A stretch of 43,430 nucleotides of DNA from an uncultured Ectothiorhodospiraceae bacterium (GCA_947258615.1 CAMYIX010000059.1:1-43430); one strand, 5' to 3'. Counted from the first letter of the stretch, positions 33,591-41,521 are shown. Notes: generated by a model not told the origin, from the letters alone. Made by a program: numbers and translations.

Positions 33591-33694
33591 ACACTGATTG
33601 GCCTGCCCCCCTATCTTCTTGGCCGGTCAGTGCTCCTCCACCTCCCCCCAAGGAGGTTTTTAAAGCGCGGTTACATCAACCGCGCTTTTTTTTT
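33591..33694 (+). ncRNA. Candidate small regulatory RNA (about 104 nt)
   Basis: Between a TTGACA promoter and a strong terminator is a sequence with no coding frame of note. The first stem, 33593-33631, pairs ACTGATTGGCC with GGCCGGTCAGT (11 pairs, two of them G-U) around a 17-base pyrimidine-rich loop containing CCCCCC. Then follows CTCCTCCACCTCCCCCC (from 33633), which could pair with the AAGGAGG just after it or with Shine-Dalgarno sequences. The terminator hairpin ends in nine Ts, as in Hfq-bound small RNAs. It matches no named family I recognise. It could alternatively be an attenuator in the rplM leader. Confidence 0.5.
33662..33694 (+). terminator. Strong rho-independent terminator of the candidate RNA
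   Basis: 11-bp perfect stem AAAGCGCGGTT/AACCGCGCTTT, ACATC loop, nine Ts. Confidence 0.9.
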
Positions 33695-33701
33695 GCCTCC
33701 A

Positions 33702-33803
33702 GGGACGGAGGTACATCGCGTAAGGCAGGAAGCCGGAAGCGATGCGCCGGAAGGGACGGAGGTACATTGCGTGAGGCAGGAAGCCGGAAGCGATGGCCGT
33801 TCC
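33702..33803. repeat. 51-bp tandem repeat upstream of rplM
   Basis: Two copies starting at 33702 and 33753, each beginning GGGACGGAGGTACAT and containing AGGCAGGAAGCCGGAAGCGA. A partial third copy, GCGATGCGCCGGAAGGG, lies at 33857. The period of 51 is divisible by three, but the frame across it encodes nothing recognisable. Confidence 0.75.
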
Positions 33804-33896
33804 CGCACCTCCCTGTGCTCCATGGCACTCTGACATCCTGTCCTTCGCGCGCAGAGCGATGCGCCGGAAGGGCCCTGATGGCGGCGTCTTTAGAGG

Positions 33897-33915
33897 CCAG
33901 ACTTGTAAGTTCTGG
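33897..33915 (+). promoter_or_regulatory. Hairpin in the rplM leader
   Basis: CCAGA CTT and AAG TTCTGG pair around GT, with one bulge, 57 bases before the rplM start. GGCGTCTTT occurs before the hairpin and GGCGTCTTTTG after it. It could be a ribosomal-protein binding site or a weak terminator; the evidence is structural only. Confidence 0.3.
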
Positions 33916-33971
33916 GCGTCTTTTGTAACATCCTCGCTCTTTTGAATGGGCAGGGTCTGGAGTTCAGTCTG

Positions 33972-34400
33972 ATGAGGACATTTTCCGCGAAACCGAATGA
34001 GGTCAATCACGACTGGTATGTGATTGATGCCTCGGGCAAGCCACTTGGACGGCTGGCCTCCGAGATTGCGCGCCGTTTGCGTGGCAAGCACAAGCCGATC
34101 TATACGCCGCATGTGGATACAGGCGACTATATTATTGTCGTCAATGCCGACAAGGTGGCGGTCACGGGCCGCAAGGCGACCGACAAGATGTATCACCACC
34201 ACACGGGCTACATCGGCAACCTGAAATCCATCAGCTTCGAGAAGCTGCAGGCGAAGAAGCCCGGGCGTGTCATCGAACTGGCCGTGAAGGGTATGCTGCC
34301 GAAGAATTCCCTGGGCCGCGCGATGTACCGCAAGCTGAAGATCTATGCCGGCCCGGAGCACCAGCACGCGGCCCAGCAGCCCAAGGCGCTGGATTTCTAA
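33972..34400 (+). CDS. rplM: 50S ribosomal protein L13
   Basis: 142 residues, full length and colinear with Escherichia coli L13: [84 protein letters not shown]. The start at 33972 is fixed by this match; the frame is open 30 bases further upstream. rpsI follows after 51 bases, the conserved L13-S9 pair. Confidence 0.98.
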   Translation: MRTFSAKPNEVNHDWYVIDASGKPLGRLASEIARRLRGKHKPIYTPHVDTGDYIIVVNADKVAVTGRKATDKMYHHHTGYIGNLKSISFEKLQAKKPGRVIELAVKGMLPKNSLGRAMYRKLKIYAGPEHQHAAQQPKALDF

Positions 34401-34451
34401 CACGGGCGTAGTATTGACTCGCCCCACAGTCAGTAACAGGAAGACCCAAGC

Positions 34452-34841
34452 ATGAGCGATACCTACTACAGCACCGGACGCCGCAAGACCTCTACCGCGC
34501 GCGTGTTCCTGCGCAAGGGCAGCGGCAGCATCATGGTCAACAACCGTCCCCTGGACCAGTACTTCGGCCGTGAGACCGCACGCATGATCGTGCGCCAGCC
34601 ACTGCAGAAGGCCGATATGACCGACAGCTTCGATATCAAGGTCACCGTCAGGGGCGGCGGCATGAGTGGTCAGGCAGGCGCCATCCGGCACGGCATCACC
34701 CGTGCCCTGATCGAATATGATGCCGAGCTGCGCTCACCGCTGCGCCGCGCCGGTTTCGTGACCCGCGATGCACGCCAGGTCGAACGCAAGAAGGTCGGCC
34801 TGCACAAGGCACGCCGCGCGCCGCAGTTCTCCAAGCGTTAA
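34452..34841 (+). CDS. rpsI: 30S ribosomal protein S9
   Basis: 129 residues, full length. It contains [34 protein letters not shown] and the invariant tail [17 protein letters not shown], whose final Lys-Arg reaches the P-site tRNA. The ribosome site is CAGGAAGACCCAAGC. Co-transcribed with rplM; a tRNA gene begins 14 bases after the stop. Confidence 0.98.
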   Translation: MSDTYYSTGRRKTSTARVFLRKGSGSIMVNNRPLDQYFGRETARMIVRQPLQKADMTDSFDIKVTVRGGGMSGQAGAIRHGITRALIEYDAELRSPLRRAGFVTRDARQVERKKVGLHKARRAPQFSKR

Positions 34842-34855
34842 TCGCTACCCGCTTT

Positions 34856-34929
34856 TGGCGGATCGTCTAACGGCAGGACAGAGGACTCTGACTCCTCTAA
34901 TCTAGGTTCGAATCCTAGTCCGCCAGCCA
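34856..34929 (+). tRNA. tRNA-Gln (anticodon CTG)
   Basis: Cloverleaf of 74 nt with encoded CCA. Acceptor TGGCGGA pairs with TCCGCCA; the anticodon stem GAGGA/TCCTC surrounds loop CTCTGAC with anticodon CTG at 34888-34890; the T arm is CTAGG-TTCGAAT-CCTAG. Discriminator G. Confidence 0.96.
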
Positions 34930-34932
34930 ACA

Positions 34933-34961
34933 AAAAACCCCGCCCCCTTGGCGGGGTTTTT
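34933..34961 (+). terminator. Terminator after rplM-rpsI-tRNA-Gln
   Basis: AACCCCGCC/GGCGGGGTT stem around CCCTT, then a run of Ts. Confidence 0.9.
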
Positions 34962-35033
34962 GTTGGTTGAGGTCGAGGGGTGAGGAGCTAGCCTGGTTCG
35001 ACAAAATCGCCGGGAGCGTTTCAGCCCGACTCT

Positions 35034-35270
35034 ATTCACCGCAAAGACGCGAAGGGCGCAAAGACAAATAAAAACAAGATTTCACCGCGGAGACGCAGAG
35101 CCCGCAGAGAAAGCGACTCTTTGTAAAATAATTTTTAGCGTAGGGTGCGCACAACTACACAAGATGATACCGACTTTACGGGGAATGAATTCATTTGCTC
35201 CGCGTTCTCGGCGTCTCCGCGGTGATTCCTGTTCTGTTCTTAACTTTGCGCGCTTGGCGTCTTTCGGTAA
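35034..35270. repeat. Nested inverted-repeat element
   Basis: The outer arms are ATTCACCGCAAAGACGCG (from 35034) and CTTTGCGCGCTTGGCGTCTTTCGG (to 35270). The inner arms are TTCACCGCGGAGACGCAGAG (35081-35100) and TCTCGGCGTCTCCGCGGTGA (to 35225). The two pairs are related to each other and to the element at 4695-4857, as if one copy had entered another. No coding sequence is seen inside. Confidence 0.75.
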
Positions 35271-35533
35271 CTGCTCCTGCGTCGCCTAAAACGCCTACTG
35301 TTGGTACTCTCGGCTCTGGCATCCTGCTTCGCTCTACCGAGTCCTTCCATGGACTCGTACCTCCTGCAGTCGCTTTGGGCATCCTGCCCTCTCGCGACAC
35401 TTGTACGTGGCCCAGGCCAGCCTCTCGACCGGTTCCCGGTCTCACCTTCTCCATATGCTGCATGGTGGTGCAAAAAAGCAGAATGTCGCCTTTTCGCTTA
35501 CCATAGGTGCCGGTACTCCCACTATCCGGTGCA
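35271..35533. repeat. Repeat-derived intergenic DNA upstream of the TorD-type gene
   Basis: Contains GAGTCC-N6-GGACTC near 35338 and the 46-base segment 35409-35454, which matches 9003-9047 with one single-base indel and few changes. That segment begins GGCCCAGGCCAGCCTCT and ends CTCACCTTCTCCAT. Short reading frames across it are not conserved. Confidence 0.6.
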
Positions 35534-36196
35534 ATGGCGACAGCACGGCAAAATGCGGCAGATGAAAGTGCGGCCCTGGCGGCGCTGTTCGATCTGGTAT
35601 CGATGGGTTTCGCCTACCCGAGCCAGGATCTGTACCGGGCGCTGACCGATGGGCGCTATATCGAGGCAGCGGAATCCAACGTGGCGCTGCTGGGCAACCC
35701 GCCTGAACTGGGGGCGGCATTGGAGTCACTGGCTGCGGGTCTGAAGACACTCGCCGGTGATTGCAGCCAGCGGCAGCTGGAAGTCGACTACAACGCCCTG
35801 TTTGAGCTCAGTCGGGATGAGGCGCCGCTGCACCTGAACGCCCATCTCTACATGGAGGGGCGGCCGGAGCCGGCTTCGGTTTACCGGCGCCTGCAGAAGC
35901 TTTACCGAGAATTCGCGCTCGAGATGAACGTCGAAAAGGCGACCGAGCCGCCCGATCACCTGGCGGTGGAACTGGAGTTCGTCGCCTACCTGTTCGACCT
36001 GCTGCAACTGACACTGTGCGGCGAGCGCAAGGACTCCGTGGAGCGCATCCAGCAGGGACTGGCCGCGTTTTTCACGGAGCTTGACTGGGTCGATAATTTT
36101 ATCGATGCGCTGGAACAGCGTTCCGGACATCCCTTCTACCTGCCACTGGGAAACCTGCTGCGGACCCTGATCCGGCACTGTTCTAGAGCACGGTGA
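35534..36196 (+). CDS. TorD/DmsD-family molybdoenzyme chaperone
   Basis: 220-residue all-helical cytoplasmic chaperone of the TorD/DmsD/NarJ group. These bind the Tat signal of a molybdoenzyme and keep it unexported until cofactor is loaded. Landmarks are LFDLVSMGFAYPSQDLYRAL, LEVDYNALFELSRDEAPLHLNAHLYMEG (the D-Y-N-x-L-F motif), and EPPDHLAVELEFVAYLFDL (the D-H-x-x-x-E-L motif). The start at 35534 is uncertain: no strong ribosome site, and the frame opens upstream at 35507. The client is presumably the molybdoenzyme at 38366-40606. It is convergent with the YeeE-like gene, overlapping it by 14 bases. Confidence 0.88.
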   Translation: MATARQNAADESAALAALFDLVSMGFAYPSQDLYRALTDGRYIEAAESNVALLGNPPELGAALESLAAGLKTLAGDCSQRQLEVDYNALFELSRDEAPLHLNAHLYMEGRPEPASVYRRLQKLYREFALEMNVEKATEPPDHLAVELEFVAYLFDLLQLTLCGERKDSVERIQQGLAAFFTELDWVDNFIDALEQRSGHPFYLPLGNLLRTLIRHCSRAR

Positions 36197-37451
36197 ATCG
36201 ATTCGTTGATTCGTTGTAGCGTACCAGCAGGTACCAGATGCCCAGGATGACAAGGCTTAGCAGGTAGGCCCAGCCCCATCCGCCGAATACATCGGGCAGG
36301 AAGACCTGCCTGCCGACCCGGGAGACCTCCACCAGGTCGAGCGACATCTCGCGGGTCAGCAGGTCCCAGCGCTTCACGATGGCGCTGAATACCGAGCCGT
36401 TCCAGCCAAAGAAGAACACCGCGACCCAGAGCTTGAGATGGCCTTCGCCCATGCGCCACAGCGAACCGGAGGCACAGCCGCCGGCGAACACCATGCCGAT
36501 ACCGAAGACCACGCCGCCCAGCACCGAACCCAGCCAGAAGGTCGCCGGTATGGCGAGGTAGGGGTCCACGGTCTCCTGTTGCAACAGCAGTGAACTGACC
36601 GGGATGCCGAGGACCAGGGCCAGGATCATGGCCTTGGTCATGGTGCCCTCACCCGTCATGAAGGGTTCGCGGAACACCCGGGAAAAGCAGAACCGCGAGC
36701 GGTGCAGGATGAAACCGAGGGCAAAACCGGCAGCGATAATGATGCCGCGGCTGGCCAGGCGTTGGTCGTCCGAGGTAAACCAGCGGGTGGCCCACCAGGC
36801 GACCAGCAGGAATACGGCCAGGCCGAACAGCGGGTAGAGACGTTTCAGCGGGGACGCCGCTGTCATCGCCGGGGCCGCGGTCCCCCAGCCGACATGTTCC
36901 ATCGTCCACAACAGGGCCTTGAGGCCGAGAAATGCACCGCCCAGCAGGCCGGCCCACATGGCCCAGCCGGCGGGCGAGGCAAAGGTCAGCGGTGTGAAAA
37001 AACCACCGGTGGTGCAGCCGCCGGCCAGTGAGGCACCGATCCCCATCAGGCTGCCGCCGAGGGCGCCGGTGACAAACTCCAGTGGCGGTGGCCGGTTGAT
37101 GCGGAACTGGCCGGCCAGCAGCGCGGCACAGAAGGCGCCGATCACCAGGGTCAGGTCCATCAGCGAAATGCGGTGCAGCAACGGGCTCTGCAATTCGTTC
37201 TTGATGCCCAGCAGCGGCCCGAGGCCGATGAAATTGTTGAACCAGTCACCCCACAGCTTGAGACCGCCGTAGACGCCCCAGAACAGGCCGCTGCTGATCA
37301 GCGCCGAAGTGACGATCACCAGCAGGATGGCGCCCAGGTAGGGAGACCAGCCCTTCACGAAGATCTGCTCGTAGTCCTCGCGCAGCCCGGCCAGCCAGCC
37401 CGCGGCTGTCATCCGGGAAAACACGCCCTGTGATGTGCCTGCCTGGTCCAT
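36183..37451 (-). CDS. YeeE/YedE-family thiosulfate/sulfur transporter
   Basis: 422-residue membrane protein with about ten or more helices and two copies of the YeeE/YedE unit. The family cysteine motifs are present: GASLAGGCTTGGFFTPLTF and GMVFAGGCASGSLWRMGEG, plus a third cysteine pair site RSRFCFSRVF. Bacterial relatives move thiosulfate, which passes along a chain of cysteines. Some YedE proteins are linked to selenium metabolism instead. The reverse-strand ATG at 37451 follows AAGGAACAGACGAC. The placement behind a sulfur-type molybdoenzyme supports a sulfur compound as substrate; this is inference. Confidence 0.88.
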   Translation of the reverse strand: MDQAGTSQGVFSRMTAAGWLAGLREDYEQIFVKGWSPYLGAILLVIVTSALISSGLFWGVYGGLKLWGDWFNNFIGLGPLLGIKNELQSPLLHRISLMDLTLVIGAFCAALLAGQFRINRPPPLEFVTGALGGSLMGIGASLAGGCTTGGFFTPLTFASPAGWAMWAGLLGGAFLGLKALLWTMEHVGWGTAAPAMTAASPLKRLYPLFGLAVFLLVAWWATRWFTSDDQRLASRGIIIAAGFALGFILHRSRFCFSRVFREPFMTGEGTMTKAMILALVLGIPVSSLLLQQETVDPYLAIPATFWLGSVLGGVVFGIGMVFAGGCASGSLWRMGEGHLKLWVAVFFFGWNGSVFSAIVKRWDLLTREMSLDLVEVSRVGRQVFLPDVFGGWGWAYLLSLVILGIWYLLVRYNESTNRFTVL

Positions 37452-37594
37452 GTCGTCTGTTCCTTTGCATCAGTGCCCGGTGCGGTGACGTGGGCGGTTA
37501 CCCCGGGGGCAGGTTAGGCGCGTGAATGGCCACGGACCTTTTCTGAACAGGAGGGCAAAAGCCGGAACATCCGCGGTGCACGCTGGCATGATCC

Positions 37595-38347
37595 CTATCT
37601 CCTCAGATTCTGCTTGCGTTGTGTGGTGATGCGAAGGTATGACTCCGGCGCTGGCGCGTCGTCTTCATATGCCTTGTCGAGGCCGATGTAGAAGACGTTC
37701 GGCCGGGTCTCCTCTTCCGGGTGCAGCACAGACACGGTGTTGCCGGCGATCATGCGCGAGATGTTGCTGTCGGGATCGTTCAGGTCGCCGAATATGCGTG
37801 CCTTGTTGAAGCAGGATGCCACGCAGGCCGGTTCCATACCCTGTGCCAGGCGATCGATGCAGAAATCGCATTTGTCGGCAGCGCCCGTATCGGGATTCAT
37901 GAAGCGCGCATTGTAGGGGCAGGCCCGCACGCAGCGCTTGCAGCCGGAGCAGGTGTCCGGGTCTATCGCGACGATGCCATCCTCGCGTATGTAGGTCGCG
38001 TCATCCCGGCACGCCTCCACGCACGGCGGCTCCGAGCACTGGTTGCACAGCCGCGGCACGAAATTCAGCGTCACATCCGGGAAGGAGCCCTTCTCGACGT
38101 ACTCCACCCAGGAGCGGTGCTTGCGCATGGGCACGTTGTTCTCGCTGCGGCAGGATACGCTGCAGGCGTGGCAGCCGACGCACTTGCGGGTGTCGATCAG
38201 CATGCCGTAGCGGGGTTTCCTGCCGGATACTGTTGCCAATGCCTTGCCCGGCAGCGTGGTTGCGCCGGCAACGGCGGCTGACGCCACGCCCAGGCCTTTC
38301 AGGAAGTCCCGGCGCTCCGGCTTGAGTTTTCTTGCATGGTGGGTCAT
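37595..38347 (-). CDS. Tat-exported four-cluster Fe-S subunit (TtrB/NrfC-like)
   Basis: 250 residues. The N-terminal twin-arginine signal is RRDFLKGLGVASAAVAG, so the protein is periplasmic. Four ferredoxin-type cysteine groups follow: CVGCHACSVSC, CNQCSEPPCVEAC, CSGCKRCVRACP and CDFCIDR with PACVASC, enough for four 4Fe-4S clusters as in TtrB, NrfC and PsrB. It should carry electrons between the Mo subunit and a cytochrome or quinone site. It starts 18 bases after the Mo subunit. Having its own Tat signal is like TtrB, unlike DmsB and PhsB. Confidence 0.92.
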   Translation of the reverse strand: MTHHARKLKPERRDFLKGLGVASAAVAGATTLPGKALATVSGRKPRYGMLIDTRKCVGCHACSVSCRSENNVPMRKHRSWVEYVEKGSFPDVTLNFVPRLCNQCSEPPCVEACRDDATYIREDGIVAIDPDTCSGCKRCVRACPYNARFMNPDTGAADKCDFCIDRLAQGMEPACVASCFNKARIFGDLNDPDSNISRMIAGNTVSVLHPEEETRPNVFYIGLDKAYEDDAPAPESYLRITTQRKQNLRR

Positions 38348-38365
38348 CGCCGTATCCTCACTGTG

Positions 38366-40606
38366 TTACAGCTTCACGATCTCGACGAAGGTCTCGTGCA
38401 GCGCCTGGTTATTGGAGATGGTATCTGCCCGGTCCTGCATCAGCGCCTGGTCGGCACCGCCCTTGCCGTACAGGGTATTCTGCCCGGCCGAGTTGGTGCC
38501 GAAGCCGTGGGTGATGAACACCGTGTCCTTGCGGATGCGCGGCGTCACGTAGGCCATGATGCGTATCTCGCCCACCGGGCTGCGCACCTTCACATACTCG
38601 CCGTCCTCGATCTTCTTCTCTTTGGCCAGGTCGGGGTTGATCCAGACCTCGTTTTCCGGGTGCAGGGAATTCAGCCAGATGTTGTTCTGGTTGGAGGCGT
38701 GGGTGAACCAGGCGTAGCGGCCGGTCACCAGGCGTTGCCTGCCCGGTTCCTCGACCACCGGCTCATAGACCGGCAGGGGGTCGTAGCCGTTGCGGCGGAA
38801 GCGTTCCGAGACGAACTCGATCTTGCCCGAGGGCGTCTTGAACTGCTTGTTGCCGTTGCGGTACTCACCGAGCTTCAGTCCCTGTCCCGGCGGAATCCAC
38901 AGGCCGTCCTTCATCAGGGTGACGCGGTCGACGGGCAGCTTTTTCAACTGGGCATCCAGATAGTCTTCCATGGTGAAGTTGTATACATCGGCAAACGGCG
39001 TCTCGAACTCGCGCCGCTTGTCGAGCGCGGCCCCCAGGCCCTGGAGGATCTCCAGCAGGGTCTTTGCCTCGCCCTGCGGTTTCACCACGGGCTGGCGGAT
39101 GCCGACGTATTTGGTGGTACCCGCCGGTGTCCACAGCGGGTCGAGGCGCTCCAGGTAGAGGGTTTCGGGGAGGATGATGTCGGCCATCCAGGCCGTTTGC
39201 GACGGTTGAATATCAATCGCGCAAATAAAATCCATTGTTTCCATCATCCTCAATGTCTTGGCACTATCGGCGACGGAGGCCAGCGTGTTCTGTTTGTAGA
39301 GCATCCAGCCCTTCACCGGGTTTTTGCCGGTACCGTTCAGGATGTTGTCGCGCAGGTTGATATAACCGCCGTCCTCGTGGTGAGCCAGGGGAAAATTTTC
39401 CTCATCAAAGCCGTCGAAACGCGGCGCGACCTCGACCGGTTCCAGCTCCCAGTCAAAGCTGCCGAGCTTTACCTTGCCGGCGTTGAAGAAGCTGGCGCCG
39501 CGGGTGTCGAAGGCGCCAAGCAGCGCCATCAGCATCGGCAGGGTACGGCGGAACTGGGCGTCGTTGGTGTACCAGGAACTGCGGCGTCCCGGGTAGACCA
39601 CCACCGCGGGTGCTGCCGCCGCCATTTCGCGTGCCATCTTGACGATAGTGCGGGCGGAGATCCCGGTCTCCTGTTCCGCCCACTCGGGGGTGTACGGGGC
39701 GACGTGGGCCTTTAGTTCGTCGAAGCCGGTGGTGACGCTGGCAACGAATTCCCTGTCATAGAGATCTTCCTTGATCAGGACATGCATCAGTGCCAGCGTC
39801 AGTGCCATATCGGTGCGCGGCCGGATCGGCAGCCACTCGCCCTTGGAGGCGGTGACCGTCATGCGCGGGTCGACGACCACCAGCCTGGCGCCGTTCTGCA
39901 GCCCGGTGATCAGGTCGCGGTTGTGGGGCAGCTCGAACGACTCCATGCGGTTGGCGCCGAACATCAGGATGTATTTTGCATTGACGAGATCGGCATCGGG
40001 CACGCCGCCCATGGTGGCGAAATAACCGACATTGCGCGATGCCAGGCACAGGGTCGCATGGCGGGCAAAATTCGGGGTGCCGAGGTACTTGCCGAACTTG
40101 ATGAAGAACACCTCGGTCAGGTCGGTGCAGGAAGAGAACAGCAGTCCCTCGGGGCCATGCTTCTCGATGATTTTGTCGATCTTGTCGGCGGTGTACTCGA
40201 AGGCCTCCTCCCAGGAGGCGCGCCGCCACTTGCCTTCACCGCGTTTGCCCGCTCGGATCAGAGGATGGGTGATGCGGTCGGGATCGTACAGCGCCATGAT
40301 CCCGGCCTGGCCCTTGGCGCAGGTGCCGCCGGCCGTCTTGGGGTTGCGGCTGTCGCCGTCGATCTTTTCCAGTACCCCATCCACGACGTGGCACTTGATG
40401 CCGCAGCGGTTCACGCACATGTTGCAGGTCGACGGGATTACTTCGCCGCGCGACCAGGAATGGGCCGGCACCTGCTGTTGCCTCTCGGCCGCCTGGAACG
40501 AGCGCCACGGCATGGCCGCGCCCGCCCCGGCGCCCGCGCACAGTGTCAGAAAGCCGCGCCGGCTGAGACCGGACGGGGCCACCTGTTTGTGTGGATCGGG
40601 TTTCAT
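38366..40606 (-). CDS. Periplasmic Mo-bisPGD oxidoreductase of the PsrA/PhsA/TtrA type
   Basis: 746-residue catalytic subunit of the DMSO-reductase superfamily. The Tat signal is LSRRGFLTLCAGAGAG; the 4Fe-4S site is Cys61, 64, 68 and 96 (CNMCVNRCGIKC ... GGTCAKG); the probable Mo ligand is Cys187 in RHATLCLAS. Length and the cysteine ligand place it among PsrA/PhsA-like enzymes, shorter than TtrA. The substrate (thiosulfate, polysulfide, tetrathionate, arsenic or selenium oxyanion) is not settled by the sequence. The start at 40606 follows AAGGAGTCAGCG; an open extension upstream is not needed. It is the second gene of a cytochrome c, MoCo, Fe-S cluster. Confidence 0.9.
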   Translation of the reverse strand: MKPDPHKQVAPSGLSRRGFLTLCAGAGAGAAMPWRSFQAAERQQQVPAHSWSRGEVIPSTCNMCVNRCGIKCHVVDGVLEKIDGDSRNPKTAGGTCAKGQAGIMALYDPDRITHPLIRAGKRGEGKWRRASWEEAFEYTADKIDKIIEKHGPEGLLFSSCTDLTEVFFIKFGKYLGTPNFARHATLCLASRNVGYFATMGGVPDADLVNAKYILMFGANRMESFELPHNRDLITGLQNGARLVVVDPRMTVTASKGEWLPIRPRTDMALTLALMHVLIKEDLYDREFVASVTTGFDELKAHVAPYTPEWAEQETGISARTIVKMAREMAAAAPAVVVYPGRRSSWYTNDAQFRRTLPMLMALLGAFDTRGASFFNAGKVKLGSFDWELEPVEVAPRFDGFDEENFPLAHHEDGGYINLRDNILNGTGKNPVKGWMLYKQNTLASVADSAKTLRMMETMDFICAIDIQPSQTAWMADIILPETLYLERLDPLWTPAGTTKYVGIRQPVVKPQGEAKTLLEILQGLGAALDKRREFETPFADVYNFTMEDYLDAQLKKLPVDRVTLMKDGLWIPPGQGLKLGEYRNGNKQFKTPSGKIEFVSERFRRNGYDPLPVYEPVVEEPGRQRLVTGRYAWFTHASNQNNIWLNSLHPENEVWINPDLAKEKKIEDGEYVKVRSPVGEIRIMAYVTPRIRKDTVFITHGFGTNSAGQNTLYGKGGADQALMQDRADTISNNQALHETFVEIVKL

Positions 40607-40637
40607 CGCTGACTCCTTGTATCCGCTGGGCCGTGTG

Positions 40638-41051
40638 TCAATTACAGGTCGCCGGGGTATCGGAATCCTTGGCACCGTTCACGGCAAACTGGTAGACGTC
40701 TGCATACAGCTGTTCGTTTGGCAGCTTGAGAAACTTCTTTGCCGCCTTGTTCTCGTCCTTGATGCTCTCTCGGTAGGTCTGCTGCAGGTAGTAACGCACC
40801 GAGGGGTTGGTCCTGCCGGAGGCGTCGTGCTTGTCCGCATCCAGGTAGGCGCGCCACTCGGCCATGGTGAAGCCCGATGGGGGAATGGAGCTACCCGTCA
40901 TATCGACATGGCAGGCCGTGCAGACCATGCGGTAATAGACCTGGCCGCGTTTTTTGTTGGCCTTGATATCGGCCGCAAAGGCGTCGCCGATGACGGAGAA
41001 CAGCAGGGCTGCAAGGGTGAACCCGGCAAGGAACGGCTTTGACGATCCCAT
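40638..41051 (-). CDS. Small periplasmic monohaem cytochrome c
   Basis: 137 residues with a Sec signal peptide (about 1-26, ending GDAFA) and one haem c motif, CTACH, in YYRMVCTACHVDMTG. The mature part is short and helical with no clear relation to well-known cytochrome groups; a possible second ligand is the Met in FTMAEW. It is the first gene of the reverse-strand molybdoenzyme cluster, with the strong ribosome site CAGGAGGTGCATC before the start at 41051. It probably passes electrons to or from the Fe-S subunit in place of an NrfD-type membrane anchor. Confidence 0.9.
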   Translation of the reverse strand: MGSSKPFLAGFTLAALLFSVIGDAFAADIKANKKRGQVYYRMVCTACHVDMTGSSIPPSGFTMAEWRAYLDADKHDASGRTNPSVRYYLQQTYRESIKDENKAAKKFLKLPNEQLYADVYQFAVNGAKDSDTPATCN

Positions 41052-41110
41052 GATGCACCTCCTGGTCGAGGCGTCCCTGCCTGGATTTATGGATCGATCG
41101 AATTACTTTA

Positions 41111-41132
41111 TTAGCATGTTTAAAACTGCTAA
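41111..41132. promoter_or_regulatory. 22-bp palindrome, candidate operator
   Basis: TTAGCA-N2-TTTAAA-N2-TGCTAA, symmetrical over 18 of 22 positions. It lies just downstream of a possible reverse-strand start set by TATATT (41145-41150), 60 bases before the cytochrome gene. No regulator gene is adjacent. Confidence 0.45.
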
Positions 41133-41190
41133 CACTCTAATGTAAATATAGTCCAGCCACTGGCCGGGGAAGGGGGAGCTGGTGACTTAT

Positions 41191-41204
41191 TTGATCCAGG
41201 TCAA
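41191..41204. promoter_or_regulatory. FNR/ANR-type box
   Basis: TTGATCCAGGTCAA: nine of ten half-site bases agree with TTGAT-N4-ATCAA. It is about 60 bases upstream of the reverse-strand start implied by TATATT (41145-41150), a usual activating position, and about 390 bases before the porin. Confidence 0.65.
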
Positions 41205-41214
41205 GCAGGCAGAT

Positions 41215-41283
41215 AAAGGTGTCAGGAACCTTTTCTGGAATCGTGTCATGGCATAGACATTGAAAAAGGTTCCTGACACCTTT
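41215..41283. repeat. Perfect 20-bp inverted repeat (REP/RAYT-like)
   Basis: AAAGGTGTCAGGAACCTTTT (41215-41234) and its exact reverse complement (41264-41283) enclose 29 bases. This sequence resembles REP-type palindromes found near RAYT transposases. No transposase gene is in the window. The remaining stretch to the porin promoter is AT-rich and otherwise empty. Confidence 0.75.
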
Positions 41284-41491
41284 TCATGGTTGTCCCCTTT
41301 TTACGCAACAGGGTGGAGTGGCGAGCCTGGGTCGGGGGTCGTGAGCGACGGCTGCAACAAAGCGGTGGGATTAAGTGGATTTATAACTCATTGTTTATCA
41401 ATATTATCTATGATTGAAGTTTCATCCGGGCGCCGTTTTGTTGCTAATTAGACACAAAAACAACAGTGTGTGGTTTTTTTGAATAAAGTTG

Positions 41492-41521
41492 TTGCATTTT
41501 GGTTTTGGGGTGGTGTAGAGT
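41492..41521 (+). promoter_or_regulatory. Possible porin promoter
   Basis: TTGCAT and TAGAGT with an 18-base spacer, 67 bases before the start codon. Confidence 0.4.

Noticed and set aside
33702..33803. CRISPR array
   Set aside because: Only two adjacent full units with no variable spacers and no cas genes.
33630..33833. Short frame across the 51-bp repeats
   Set aside because: It starts inside the candidate RNA, crosses a strong terminator and encodes only the repeat unit; no ribosome site.
35195..35506. Short frames on both strands in the region before the TorD-type gene
   Set aside because: They lie within repeat-derived DNA and have no recognisable product.
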